A stretch of DNA of 64,000 bases, from contig NC_058518.1 in assembly GCF_904849725.1 (NCBI RefSeq), positions 390,711,581-390,775,580 on the forward strand, read 5' to 3'. Below the pieces are notes generated by a model, which worked only from the letters and a program-made list of their open reading frames with translations, did not search any database and was not told where the DNA came from. Shown here piece after piece: positions 49,232-59,521 of the stretch (its first letter is position 1; each line of letters starts with the position of its first letter). The position numbers and the translations under genes are program-made. Source of the DNA: Hordeum vulgare subsp. vulgare. Lineage: Eukaryota; Streptophyta; Magnoliopsida; Poales; Poaceae.

Positions 49232-49661
49232 GAACGTGGATAGGATTTCTTGTGATGTTGATGCTTTCAAAGTTATATGTGCTCCTCCCAAAATCAACAT
49301 GGATGAAACTTTGAAAGCTATGTGTGTTTCCATGATTGAGAGCCAAGAAAGAACCGCCCAAATTCGTGCTAGACATGAATGGCTTAAAAAGGCCTGTTCT
49401 CGTGATGAGAATCACGAAGATCTTAAAGTGCTTGGTATGACTCCCATTGAATCTTTGTTTTCTTGTGTCAAACCTAATGATTATGGGGCTGGATATGAAT
49501 CCACTTTGGTTGAAAAGTGCCCCAATGATTTGGAGTCCATCTATCTTGATGCTAAAAGCATTAAAAGTGGAGTAGAAGACGTTAAAACTTTGAGTAGTAA
49601 TGAAATTACTACCGTGGATTTCAAGGAATTCAATTATGATAGTTGCTCCTTGATTGAATGA
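49215..49661 (+). CDS. Middle gag/spacer region of the non-autonomous element (frameshifted continuation)
   Basis: It overlaps the end of gag by 17 bases in another frame and continues it (KNVDRISCDVDAFKVICAPP). It is mostly helical and charged (MIESQERTAQIRARHEWLKK) with no known catalytic motif, and ends at TGA 49659-49661. The protease frame follows in the same phase six bases later, so one stop codon separates two parts of what was one polyprotein. Confidence 0.7.
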   Translation: MIILAKNVDRISCDVDAFKVICAPPKINMDETLKAMCVSMIESQERTAQIRARHEWLKKACSRDENHEDLKVLGMTPIESLFSCVKPNDYGAGYESTLVEKCPNDLESIYLDAKSIKSGVEDVKTLSSNEITTVDFKEFNYDSCSLIE

Positions 49662-49667
49662 ATTTCT

Positions 49668-50261
49668 TTGATGCAATCCATGTTAAACTCTCCACACGCT
49701 TATAGCCAAAACAAAGCCTTTACCGATCATATCGTCGAAGATATGATAAAAGCTCTTCAAGAGAAACTTGAATTGGGAGTCTCTATCCCTAGAAAGCTTC
49801 ATGATGAGTGGGAACCTACCATAAAAATCAAAATCAAAAACTATGAGTGCAATGCTTTGTGTGATTTGGGTGCTAGTGTTTCTGCGAGTCCAAAGTCTTT
49901 ATGTGATGTTCTGGGTTTTAATGCGATTGAAGAGTGTTCTCTTAACTTGCATCTTGCTGATTCTACTGTCAAGAAACCCATGGGAAGGATCAATGATGTT
50001 CTTATTATTGCAAATAGTAACAATGTACCCGTGGATTTCATTGTGCTTGACATTGATTGCAATCCTACATGCCCTATTATTCTTGGTAGGCCTTTCCTAA
50101 GGACAATTGGTGCTATCATCGATATGAAGGAAGGGAATATTAGATTTCAATTTCCTTTAAGGAAGGGCATGGAACACTTTCCTAGAAAGAAAATAAGATT
50201 GCCTTATGAATCCATGATGAGGGCCACTTATGGTTTGAGCACGAAAGACGACAATACGTGA
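49668..50261 (+). CDS. Aspartic protease of the non-autonomous element
   Basis: A 197-codon frame with a retropepsin: CNALCDLGASVSASP holds the catalytic DLGAS motif, followed by NVPVDFIVLDID and CPIILGRPFLRTIGAIIDM, the flap and C-terminal hydrophobic-Gly motif of Athila proteases. It retains the catalytic Asp, unlike the NVGAS copy at about 34207. It cleaves the Gag polyprotein in the particle. It ends at TGA 50259-50261, and no RT follows, which marks the element as non-autonomous. Confidence 0.87.
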   Translation: MMQSMLNSPHAYSQNKAFTDHIVEDMIKALQEKLELGVSIPRKLHDEWEPTIKIKIKNYECNALCDLGASVSASPKSLCDVLGFNAIEECSLNLHLADSTVKKPMGRINDVLIIANSNNVPVDFIVLDIDCNPTCPIILGRPFLRTIGAIIDMKEGNIRFQFPLRKGMEHFPRKKIRLPYESMMRATYGLSTKDDNT

Positions 50262-51190
50262 TTCGGTCGCTTTTATGCCTAGCTAAGGGCGTTAAACAAT
50301 AGCGCTTGTTGGGAGGCAACCCAATGAATTTATCCTTTTCTTTCTGTTTTGTTGCGTCCACACTTTCATAATTCTGTTTTGATTGTGTTTTTTGTGTTTC
50401 TTTTTGTGTTTGAGCCAAGCAAAGCCTTTATGATTAGTCTTGGTAATGGTTGTTTGATCCTGCTGGAAAAAGACAGAAACTTTTCGCTCATGAGATGATT
50501 TTTCATTTTTATTCAGAATAGCTTTTGAGTTGATTTTTTTTGCTGCTGATTGATATGCATTTTTCCTAGGCCATCGTAATTTTTCAGATTTTTGAGGTAC
50601 CAGAAGTATACGAAGTATACAGATTGCTACAGACTGGTCTCTTCTTGACAGATTCTGTTTTTTGTTGAGTTGGTTGCTTGTTTTGGTGAAACTATGGTTA
50701 GTATCGGGGGGTACTAGCCATGGAAAAGTGAGAATACAGTAGCCCATCATCAATATAGATGGAATTCAAGTTTGCTAGAGTACCAAAAGAAGTGGTAGTT
50801 TGTTTTCTTGTACTAATGTTATCACAAGTTTCTTTTTAAGTTTTGTGTTGTGAAGTTTTCAAGTTTTGGGTGATGTTCTCATGGACAAAGAGATAAGGAG
50901 TGGAAAGAGCTCAAGATTGGGGATGCCCAAGGCACCCCAAGATAAATTCAAGGACACCAAAAAGCCTAACCTTGGGGATGCCCCGGGAAGGCATCCCCTC
51001 TTTCGTCTTCAATCCATCGGTAACATTACTTGGAGCTATATTTTTATTCACCACATGATATGTGTTTTGCTTGGAGCGTCTTGTATCGAAGGAGTCTTTT
51101 CTTTTTGTTGTTTCATAATCATCCTTGTTGCACACCTTTTTGAGAGAGAGAGAGACATGCACTCATCGTGATTTTGCTAGAATGCTCATA

Positions 51191-51414
51191 GTGCTTCACT
51201 TATATCTTTTGAGCTAGATACTTTTGCTCTAGTGCTTCACTTATATCTATTGAGCTAGATACTTTTTCTCTAGTGCTTCACATATATTTTGAGCTAGATA
51301 CTTTTTATCTAGTGCTTCACTTATATATTTTGAGCTAGATACTTTTGCTCTAGTGCTTCACTTATATCTTTTGAGCTAGATACTTTTGCTCTTGTGCTTC
51401 ACTTATATCTTTAG
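51191..51414 (+). repeat. Six tandem 41-bp units
   Basis: Units start at 51191, 51232, 51273, 51312, 51353 and 51394 (one is 39 bp, the last is partial), each beginning GTGCTTCACTTATATC and containing GAGCTAGATACTTTT. It is not CRISPR-like: there are no variable spacers. Confidence 0.92.
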
Positions 51415-52209
51415 AGCACGGCGGTGCGTGATTTGGTAGTTGGCTTATACTATGAAAGTAGTCCCATGTGCTAGGTACCCAAAGAGGATGCAAAATCCTC
51501 CATCTTCATGTGCATAGAGTAGAAAGAGAAGTTTCGATTCCTCTCAATTAGTTTTGAGACATGGATTCGGTAATATTGATAGTTATGTTAGTAGGGTGTT
51601 GTGAATCTAGAGATACTTGTGTTGGAGTTAGTGATTCCCGTAGCATGCACGTATGGTGAACTGCTATGTTAGGAAGTCAGAGCATAATTGATTTATTGAT
51701 TGTCATCCTTTGTGTTGAGGTCGGGATCGCGCGATGGTTCACACCTACCAACCCTTCCCCTCGGAGTATGCGTTTAGCACTTTGTTTCGATTACTAATAA
51801 AAACTTTCGCAACAAGTATGTGAGTTCTTCATGACTAATGTGAGTCCATGGTATAGATGCACTTTCACCTTCCACCATTGCTAGCCCCTCTAGTGCCGCG
51901 CAATTCTCGCCGGTGCACAAACCCACCAAATTCCTTCCTCAAAACAGCCACCATACCTACCTACTATGGCATTTTCATAGCCATTCCGAGATATATTGCC
52001 ATGCAACTCCCACCGTTCCATCTCATGACTTGCACCGTCACTTTCATATTACCATTGCATGATCGTAAGATAGCTAGCAAGATGTTTCAACGTCATATGC
52101 CATGCTAGATCGTTGCACATCTCGGTACACTGCCGAAGGCATTTCCTATGGAGTCATCATCATTGTGATCTTCGAGCTGTGAGTAAATAAAAGTGTGATG
52201 ATCATCATT

Positions 52210-52331
52210 ATTAGAGCATTGTCCCATGTGAGGAAATAAAAAAAAGAGGCCAAAGAGCCCAAAAAAGGGGGAAAAAGAGGCCTAAGAGCCCAAATGAAAA
52301 AAAGAGAGAAAAAGAGAGAAGGGACAATGCT
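52210..52331 (+). repeat. Purine-rich tract flanked by a perfect inverted repeat
   Basis: GCATTGTCCC (about 52215-52224) and GGGACAATGC (about 52321-52330) bracket a strongly purine-biased stretch built from AGAGGCC and AAGAGCCC blocks with A-runs. Confidence 0.8.
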
Positions 52332-53099
52332 ACTATCCTTTTCCACACTTGTGCTTCATGATAGCACCATGTTCTTCATGATTGAGAGCTTCTTGCTTTG
52401 TCACTACCATATGCTAGTGGGAATCTTCATTATATAACTTGGCTTGTATATTCCAATGATGGGCTTCTCAAAATTGCCCTAGGTCTTCGTGAGCAAGCAA
52501 GTTGGATGCACACCCATTAGTTTTCCTTTTGAGCTTTCACATACTTATAGCTCTAGTGTATCCCTTTTATGGAAATCCCTACTCATTCACATTGATATCT
52601 ATTAGTGCGCATCTCCATAGCCTATTGATACGCCGAGTCAATGTGACCATCTCCTCCTTTTTGTCTCGCAACCACCACCACACTCTATTCCACCTATAGT
52701 GCCATATCCATGGCTCGCGCTCATGTATTGCATGATAGTTACAAAAAGTTTGAGAAAGTAAGAATGCGAAAACAATTACTTGGCCAATTCCAGGGTTGTG
52801 CATGATTTACATTAGTTGTGTGAGGATGATGGAGCATAGTCAGACTATATGATTTTGTAGGGATAACTTTGTTTGGCCTTGTTATTTTGAAATTTCATGA
52901 TTACTTTGCTAGTTTGCTTGAAGTATTACTGTTTTCATGTCAATAGAAAACTATTGTTTTGAATCGTATGGATCTGAACATTCATGTCATGTGAAAGAAG
53001 TTGCAAAGGATAACTATGCTAGGTAGCATTCCACATCAAAAATTCATTCTTTATCACTTCCCTACTCGAGGACGAGCACGAGTTAAGCTTGGGGATGCT

Positions 53100-54641
53100 T
53101 GATATGTCTCCAACGTATCTATAATTTTTTATGGTTTCATGCTATTATCTTATCAAACTTTGGATGTTTTGCATGCCTTTTATTTATTTTTTGGGACTAA
53201 CTTATTAACTCAGTGCCAAGTGCCAGTTCCTGTTTTTTCCATGTTTTTGACCCCTTTCAGAGGAGATTTTGAAACGGAGTCCAAACGGAAGAAAATCCCC
53301 GAAAAGAATTTTTTTGGAACGGAAGAAGATTGGAGAACTTGGAAGCCAAGCCAGAAGAGCCCCAGGGGCCCCACAAGCCCCCACACCGCGGCCAGAGGGG
53401 TCGTGCCATCCAGGCCTGTGGGCCCACTTGAGGTCCCCTGACCTAGGTCTTTCGCCTATATAATCCCAAAAATTCCAAAAAAAAATCAGGAGATCATCGC
53501 AATCGCTTTTCCGCCGCCGCAAGCTTCTGTCTCCGCAAGATCCTATCTGGGGCACGTCCTAGTGCCCTGCCGGAGGGGGGATTCGGACACGGAGGGCTTC
53601 TCCATCAACACCATGACCTCTCCGATGATGCGTGAGTAGTTCACCATAGACCAACGGGTCCATAGCTAGTAACCAGATGGCTTCTTCTCTCTCTTGGATC
53701 TTCAATACAAAGTTCTCCAAGATCTTCATGGAGATCTATCCGATGTAATCTTCTTTTGTGGTGTGTTTGTCGAGATCCAATGAATTGTGGATTTATGATC
53801 AGATTATCTATGAATCTTATTTGAGTTTCTTCTGATCTCTCTTATGGATGATTTCATATCCTTGTAATTCTCTTCCAGTTGTGGGTTTTGTCTAGCCAAC
53901 TATATCTATGTTTCTTGCAATGGGAGAAGTGCTTGGTTTTGGGTTCATACCATGCGGTGACCTCACTCAGTGACAGAAGGGGTAGCGAGGCACGCATCGT
54001 GTTGTTGCCATCAAGGGTAAAAAGATGGGGTTTTCATCATTGGTTTGAGATTATCCCTCTACATCATGTCATCTTGCTTAAAGCGTTACTCTGTTCGTCA
54101 TGAACTCAATACACTAGATGCATGCTGGATAGCGGTCGATGTGTGGAGTAATAGTAGTAGATGCAGAAAGTATTGGTCTACTTGTCTCGGACGTGATGCC
54201 TATATGTATGATCATTGCCTTAGATATCGTCATGACATTGCACGGTTCTATCAATTGCTCGACAGTAATTTGTTCACCCACCGTAATACTTGCTATTTTG
54301 AGAGAAGCCTCTAGTGAACACTATGGCCCCCAGGGTCTACTCCACACCATATTTTCAGCCTTACACTTTTTACTTCGTTGCACTTTCCGCCTTCAGATCT
54401 CACGTTGCAAACAATCTTGAAGGGATTGACAACCCTTTGAAGCGTTGGGTGCAAGATTGGGTGTGTTTGCGCAGGTTCTTTGGACTTGACGATACATTGG
54501 ATCGATACATTGGTTCTCAAACTGAGGGAAATCCTTACTGCTCTTGTGCTGCATCACCCTTTCCTCTTCAAGGGAAGAACCAACGCAAGCCCAGCCTCTG
54601 TCAACGTGTCAACTTCTGGCGCTGTTGTCTGTGGGATAGCA
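53100..54641 (+). repeat. 3' LTR of the non-autonomous element
   Basis: Starts TGATATGTCTCC, ends GTGGGATAGCA, followed by AGAAG (54642-54646). TATA box near 53454-53466. Confidence 0.92.
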
Positions 54642-55209
54642 AGAAGTAGTAAGTAGATGATGGGTTGCTAGAGTGACAGAATCTTAAACCCTAGTTTATG
54701 TGTTGCTTCGTAAGGGGTTGATTTGGATCCACTAGTTTAATGCTACGGTTAGACTTTGTCTTAATTCTTCTTTCGTAGTTGCGGATGCTTGCGAGAGGGG
54801 TTAATCATAAGTGGGATGCTTGTCCAAGTAAGGGAAGTACCCAAGCACCGGTCCACCCACATATCAAACTATGAAAGTAACGAACGTGAATCATATGAAC
54901 ATGATGAAAACTAGCTTGACAGAAATTCCCAGGTGTCCTCGGGAGCGTTTTACCTCCTATAAGTGTTTGTCCAGGCTTGTCCCTTGCTACAAAAGGGATT
55001 GGGCCACTTTGCTGCATCATTGTTACTTTTGTTACTTGCTACTTGTTGCGAATCATCTCACCACACAACTACATGTTACTGATAATTTCTGTTCTTGCAG
55101 ATATTACCTTGCTGAAAACCACTTGTCAGATCCTTCTGCTCCTCGTTGGGTTCGACACTCTTACTCATCGAAAGGACTATGATAGATCCCCTATACTTGT
55201 GGGTCATCA

Positions 55210-55322
55210 TCGGTGAAGGTGTCCGGCTCAGGTATGGGAGCCCCAATCTATCCAATGAAGACATGAATCTTGCTGAAGGGGACCCTGTATCCAGACTAGA
55301 TTGAATCGGCATCATGCCCCCC
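55210..55322 (-). other. Tat element gag start and leader piece between two insertions
   Basis: This 113-bp remnant of the outer element lies between the Athila-like element (TSD TCGGT 55210-55214) and a 4-kb solo LTR. On the minus strand a double ATG at 55315-55310 opens a frame MMPIQSSLDTGSPSARF, probably the gag N-terminus that continues at 13273 or 29873. Confidence 0.65.
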
Positions 55323-55946
55323 TGTGACATCCTCGACTTTTGCAACAGTAATTATTGTAATTAAGCTACAGTGATCAACCGCTAATGATGCCACGTCATC
55401 GAATTCCCATCTCAGACCCGCGTTGATTCAAGTCTGTCCGGATCCAAAATTTGAAAACAAAAGAAAAGTATTTTATAAATTCATGTTAAGTATTAAAAGA
55501 ATATGTATATGAAAGAGAGAATTAAAGGTATGTATAATAAATTGTAAAAGAAAGTATAATAAAAGAAAGTGTTTAAAAAGAAAAATCAAATAGTAAAAAG
55601 AAATTAAAAAGAAAGAAAGAAAAAAGCAATCCCACCCCCTGGCCGAGCTGGGCCAAAAGGCCCAGCTGGCCAGCCCACCCGCGCCCCCTGATCCAAACCC
55701 TAGCGCCCCCTGGCGAGGGAGCCTCCCCTTGCTCCCTCCCCTCCCCCTTAGCGCCGCCAGCGCCCCCCAGCCTCCCCCTCGTGGGGGCCCCACCCCCCCA
55801 CCGACAGCGCCATCTCCTCCCCCTCTCTCGGTCCCAGCCCCTCACCCCCACGAGAGCCCCCCCACCCCCACGCCTCTCTCCCGTGACTCCCTCCCCCACG
55901 ACTCGCCCCCATCTCAGATCCGCCCCACCTCGGCCGGCGCGCCTCT

Positions 55947-55968
55947 CCCCCCCCCCCCCCCCCCCCCC
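55947..55968 (+). repeat. C22 homopolymer
   Basis: Twenty-two consecutive C in the GC-rich part of the solo LTR. The length is likely variable and hard to sequence correctly. Confidence 0.85.
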
Positions 55969-56040
55969 GCCGGCGAGCCCGATCCCTCCTCCTCCTCCCT
56001 CCTCTCCACCGCCTCCTCCTCCCGCCGGCGAGTCGCCCCC

Positions 56041-56160
56041 CCACGGCCTCCTCCTCCCACCGGCGGCCTATCCCCCCGTCGCCCCCCCACGGCCTCATCC
56101 TCCCACCGGCGGCCTATCCCCCCGTCGCCCCCCACGGCCTCCTCCCTCCCGCCGGCGGCC
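56041..56160 (+). repeat. 46-bp tandem repeat, about 2.6 copies
   Basis: Units start at 56041, 56087 and 56132 with CCACGGCCTC followed by CACCGGCGGCCTATCCCC. Confidence 0.85.
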
Positions 56161-57461
56161 CCAGATCTCCCGCCGGTCGAGGCCCTCGTTTCACCCCGCG
56201 GCACCCCCCCTTGGAGACCGACGCCACGACCCCGCGCCGGCCGGAGCCCCCGTCGGCGGCTCCATCTCCGGGGGCCCCTTCTCACCGGGGCCCCTCTCGG
56301 CGAACCTCCGGCCGGCTCCTCCTCGCCGGCACACGTTCACCGGAACCGCTTCACCGTCGTCACCTTCACCTTCGTGCGAACTCCGGCTTCATCGGGCCGT
56401 CTCGTCACCGTCGGTGAGCCCCTCCTCGGGCTCCTCCCACCATGTCGATCTCCTCACCGCCCCGGTTCCGTTCCGGCAAACGGGACCTCAATCCGTCAAC
56501 GGTAGACTCCGGTAGGAGGGTTTGAAGTTTATGTTCTTCTATGTTAGTTAGGAGAGAGTTATGTGTCTCTCTGTTAGCAGAGAGGGAGATGAGAGTTTTG
56601 AGAGAAGAAAATAAAAAACAAATGATGTATTAGATGCGTATGTATGTATGTATGTATGAGATGTGATGTATGTATTTACGTATATGGATATTTAGAGGAA
56701 TACGGTATTTGCTCGGTTAGGTATCTAATAAAAAAAGATGAGTAAATAGCCTTGGGTCACTTACCGGTGGGGCCAATGCACCCGCTGTCTATGACAGGGA
56801 GGCCCCACGCGATAGTTAATATAAATTATAAAAAATTAATGTTTTTATTAAATAAATAAATATAATAATTAATTAATGAGTTAATGGATTAGTTAAATAG
56901 ATATATTAGTTAAATTAATTAATTAGAATAATTAGAGTATGACACGCGGGTCCCCCCACTAAATTAATCTGATTAAATAATAGTTAATCTTAGATAAAAC
57001 TTGTGCCTATGACGTTCGGGACCCGCTGGTCAGTTGACCGGTCAAATGTCGATGTCAGCATGACACCGCGATGATGTCATAATAGGATTTTATTAAATCA
57101 TTTAAATCTGTTTTTAATTTCTAAATAATTAATAAAACTTTGAAAATTAATTTTAAATAATCCGTAAGTCAGATCAAAATATTTTCAACATGAAAGTTGA
57201 TCAGCAGAACGAGACGAACCCGGATACACGGCCCGTTCGTCTGTCACGCGTCCCTAGCATAGCAAACATGGAACTTTTCCATCATTTCCAGTATAACCGG
57301 TAGTAGCCCGAGACCCGGAAAATATCGTCAGATATTCTTCCGACCCGTCTATGACAGATGTTCCCACGTTAGCTCATGTCTAGCCTGCATCTTTCCATGT
57401 CATGCTTTGTGTTGCATCGGTGCTATTATTTATTGTTTCTTCCCCCTCTTCTTACCGGTAG

Positions 57462-59086
57462 ACCCCGAGACTGACGCTGCTGCCGGGTACATCTACGACC
57501 CTGCCGATCAGTCCTTTGCCGCAGAGCAGCAAGGCAAGCAAACCCCCCTTGATCATTCCTATATCGCCTATGTCTTTCTTCCTACTGCTTGCATTAGTAT
57601 TTTGCTACTGTTGTAGTTAGCTCCTATATCTGATGCATAGCCTGTTTTTGATGAACTGCTACTATCAGTCCTGTACTTTTAATATGCTTAGTATAGGTGG
57701 AGCAGTCATCCCCTCTGACCCCGTAGCTCAGTTGCTCCGCTTGTTTTCAAATCTCGATCTTTGATCAACGAGCCAGACCCGACACAGCACATTCACCCCC
57801 CTTCGTTGTACGACGCTACAGAGATACTATCGGGTACCGAGGGTGACACCTCGCTAAGTACTCCTGATGATATCTCTGTAGTATAGCTAGTCGGTCGTGG
57901 TTATCGAGGGTGATTCCTCTTTCACCATTCCCGATGACGTCTCTGTAGTGCCACCCCGCGAGTGTGGGACCCCCGAGGGTGATTCCTCTAAGCCCACCTT
58001 GACGGGTACATCGTTCGGAATCCAACGAGGGTGATACCTCGGATTCCCCCGATGTTACAACCACACAGTTACTCGACCATGTTACTGGGTTCTTCGGTGA
58101 TTAGTTGTAAGACGGGTGGATTCCCGTGAGACTGTGTTGCTGGCCTAATTAAAATGCTAATGGATTTGGGTATTTGATCTGGGTTGGTCGGAGACCTTTT
58201 CGCACTAACCGGCTACGCGGGAAGAATTATGGGTACTCGGCGTCGCGGTATCAGCCGAAGCTTTTCAGATGCCAGCAGTGTAGCGGCGCGCGCCCGAGTG
58301 GTCCCGAGATGCATCGCGCTTGTGATTAAGGGATGCTAGGACTGACGTCGGCCGCCCACACCACGTGCAGGAGCGTGAAGAGGAACTGGGCCCATGAACC
58401 CTTTGTGCTTAGGATTTAGACCGGCGGGCTGGCCTCTCTGATTAGTCTTAGGTGGGGCTGCGACGTGTCGATATTCCGAGGCCGGGCAGGACCCAGAAAA
58501 GTATGTCCGGCCAGAGTGTTATCGAGCATGACGGGACATGTGGTGCACCCCTGCAGGGATGAAAATTTAACTATTCGGGTAGCCGTGTCCACGGTTACAG
58601 GACGACTTGGAGTTGTGCCCCGATCTTATACAACTACAATTGTTACTTAACTGGATTTAGTTTGCCTCGGGATTGCTTCCTTGCATGGAGTCGAGGGAGG
58701 ATCCTTAGGCGTGACCTCACTTTAATATTGCTGCAACAATATGACTATTAATGTGTTACCCCTGTTCTACTCTCGTCTATTGCTGCAAGACCCTGAAGAT
58801 GCTAGTCTTCGATAGGACTAGGCCTTCTCTCTCTATTCTCGCATTGCTGCAGTCAGTCCACATATAACCCCCTTCTTTGATACTGATGCATAATTAGAAT
58901 AGTTCTGATGTAAGACTTGCGAGTACTTTGGATGAGTACTCACCGCTGCTTTGCTCCCCCCTTGTCCCCTTGATCCGTTTGCTGCGACCAGATGATGAAG
59001 CCCAGGAGATGGAGGTCCCCGCCGCCGACGACTGCTACCCCAACGGTGCCTACTACTACGTGGAGGCCGCTGATGATCAGGAGTAG
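57462..59086 (+). other. LTR-resident two-exon acidic ORF (3' end), GC-AG intron
   Basis: Exon 57462-57533 ends ...SFAAEQQ plus one base before a GCAAGC donor; exon 58992-59086 begins after GACCAG and ends with TAG 59084-59086, reading ...DDCYPNGAYYYVEAADDQE. The split codons agree and both exon lengths preserve phase, as in the counterpart at 38294-39601. A conserved block CACCCCTGCAGGG (58546-58558) lies in the intron of both. Confidence 0.55.
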
Positions 59087-59382
59087 TTAGGAGGTTCCCA
59101 GGCAGGAGGCCTCGCCTCGTTCGATCGTTATATCTTTTGTGCTAGCCTTCTCTAAGGCACCCCATGTTTTATGTCTGTACTCAGATATTTGTTGCTTCCG
59201 CTGACTCGTGTGTTTATCGAGCTTTCGTATTCTAGCCCTCGACGCCCCTGGCTTGTAATATGAAGCTGATGTTATTTTATTTGTGTCTAGAGTTGTGTTG
59301 TGATATCTTCCCGTGAGTCCTTGGGTTTGATCGTACGCACTTGCGTGTATGGTTAGCGTACGATTAAGCCGAGGGCGTCACA

Positions 59383-59521
59383 CCCTCACTGAGAGTTGTC
59401 GATGTAGTACTTTCCACGACGGCTCTTAGTCATGAGACCGACAGCGTAGCTCCCAAACCCCGAAAGGGCTCCCTTTGAGAACTCAACTCCATCGTGCACT
59501 AGCCCCACGGTGGGCGCCAAC
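59383..59521 (-). other. Tat element leader and primer-binding site
   Basis: On the minus strand TTGGCGCCCACCGTGGGG (59520-59503) directly follows the 5' LTR, with one base between. It is the primer site. The leader reads on toward gag and is cut at 59383 by the 4-kb solo LTR. Confidence 0.85.

Larger units (their letters stand above)
50262..53099 (+). other. Long non-coding region of the non-autonomous element
   Basis: 2.8 kb without a supportable gene in the place where pol would be. It has a 41-bp tandem array (51191-51414), a purine-rich tract between inverted repeats (52210-52331) and the polypurine tract at its end. Confidence 0.8.
46418..54641 (+). mobile_element. Complete non-autonomous gypsy element (gag-protease only), 8.2 kb
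   Basis: Two LTRs (46418-47965 and 53100-54641), Asp-tRNA PBS (47976-47993), gag, a middle ORF, protease, a long non-coding region and a polypurine tract AAGCTTGGGGATGCT (53085-53099). TSD GGAAG (46413-46417) / AGAAG (54642-54646). There is no RT, RNase H or integrase, so it must have moved with enzymes from a related Athila-like element. The solo LTRs at 14192 and 30778 belong to the same family. The LTRs differ by several percent by eye, so it is not very recent. Confidence 0.9.
13279..55209 (+). mobile_element. Athila-lineage Ty3/gypsy element, rearranged and nested
   Basis: 5' LTRs (two because of the duplication: 13279 and 29879) and the 3' LTR (45457-55209) all start TGATA(C/T)GTCCATTTTGC and end GGGTCATCA. 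The flanking TSD TCGGT is identical at 13274-13278, 29874-29878 and 55210-55214, proving one original insertion into the Tat gag. An Asp-tRNA primer site follows the 5' LTRs and a polypurine tract precedes the 3' LTR. Pol order is gag, protease, RT, RNase H, integrase, with FMDD in RT, as in Athila elements. By eye, the 5' and 3' LTRs differ about 3% over the first 215 bases, far more than copies A and B differ. Confidence 0.88.
45457..55209 (+). repeat. 3' LTR of the Athila-like element (interrupted)
   Basis: It starts TGATATGTCCATTTTGC (45457) and ends GGGTCATCA (55209), followed by TSD TCGGT at 55210-55214. An 8.2-kb element occupies 46418-54641. The ACGTC site where the 5' LTR received a solo LTR is still empty here (46362-46366). 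Confidence 0.9.
55323..59382 (+). mobile_element. 4.06-kb solo LTR in the Tat leader
   Basis: It starts TGTGACATCCTCG and ends GGGCGTCACA (TGTGAC/GTCACA complementary). Flanks CCCCC (55318-55322) and CCCTC (59383-59387) are a one-mismatch TSD. No primer site follows the end, so it is a solo LTR. 55630-56510 is extremely GC-rich and its long Pro-rich frames are rejected as genes. 56630-57200 is AT-rich with a TATG microsatellite near 56639-56660. Its plan resembles the LTR at 36161-40356. Confidence 0.85.

Noticed and set aside
51191..51414. Regular short repeats resembling a CRISPR array
   Set aside because: The units are directly adjacent with no unique spacers, and the context is a plant retrotransposon.
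55729..56515. Long overlapping Pro/Ser/Arg-rich open frames in three frames
   Set aside because: They arise from an extremely GC-rich, stop-poor stretch inside an LTR. Frames are open on both strands and the residues are low-complexity.
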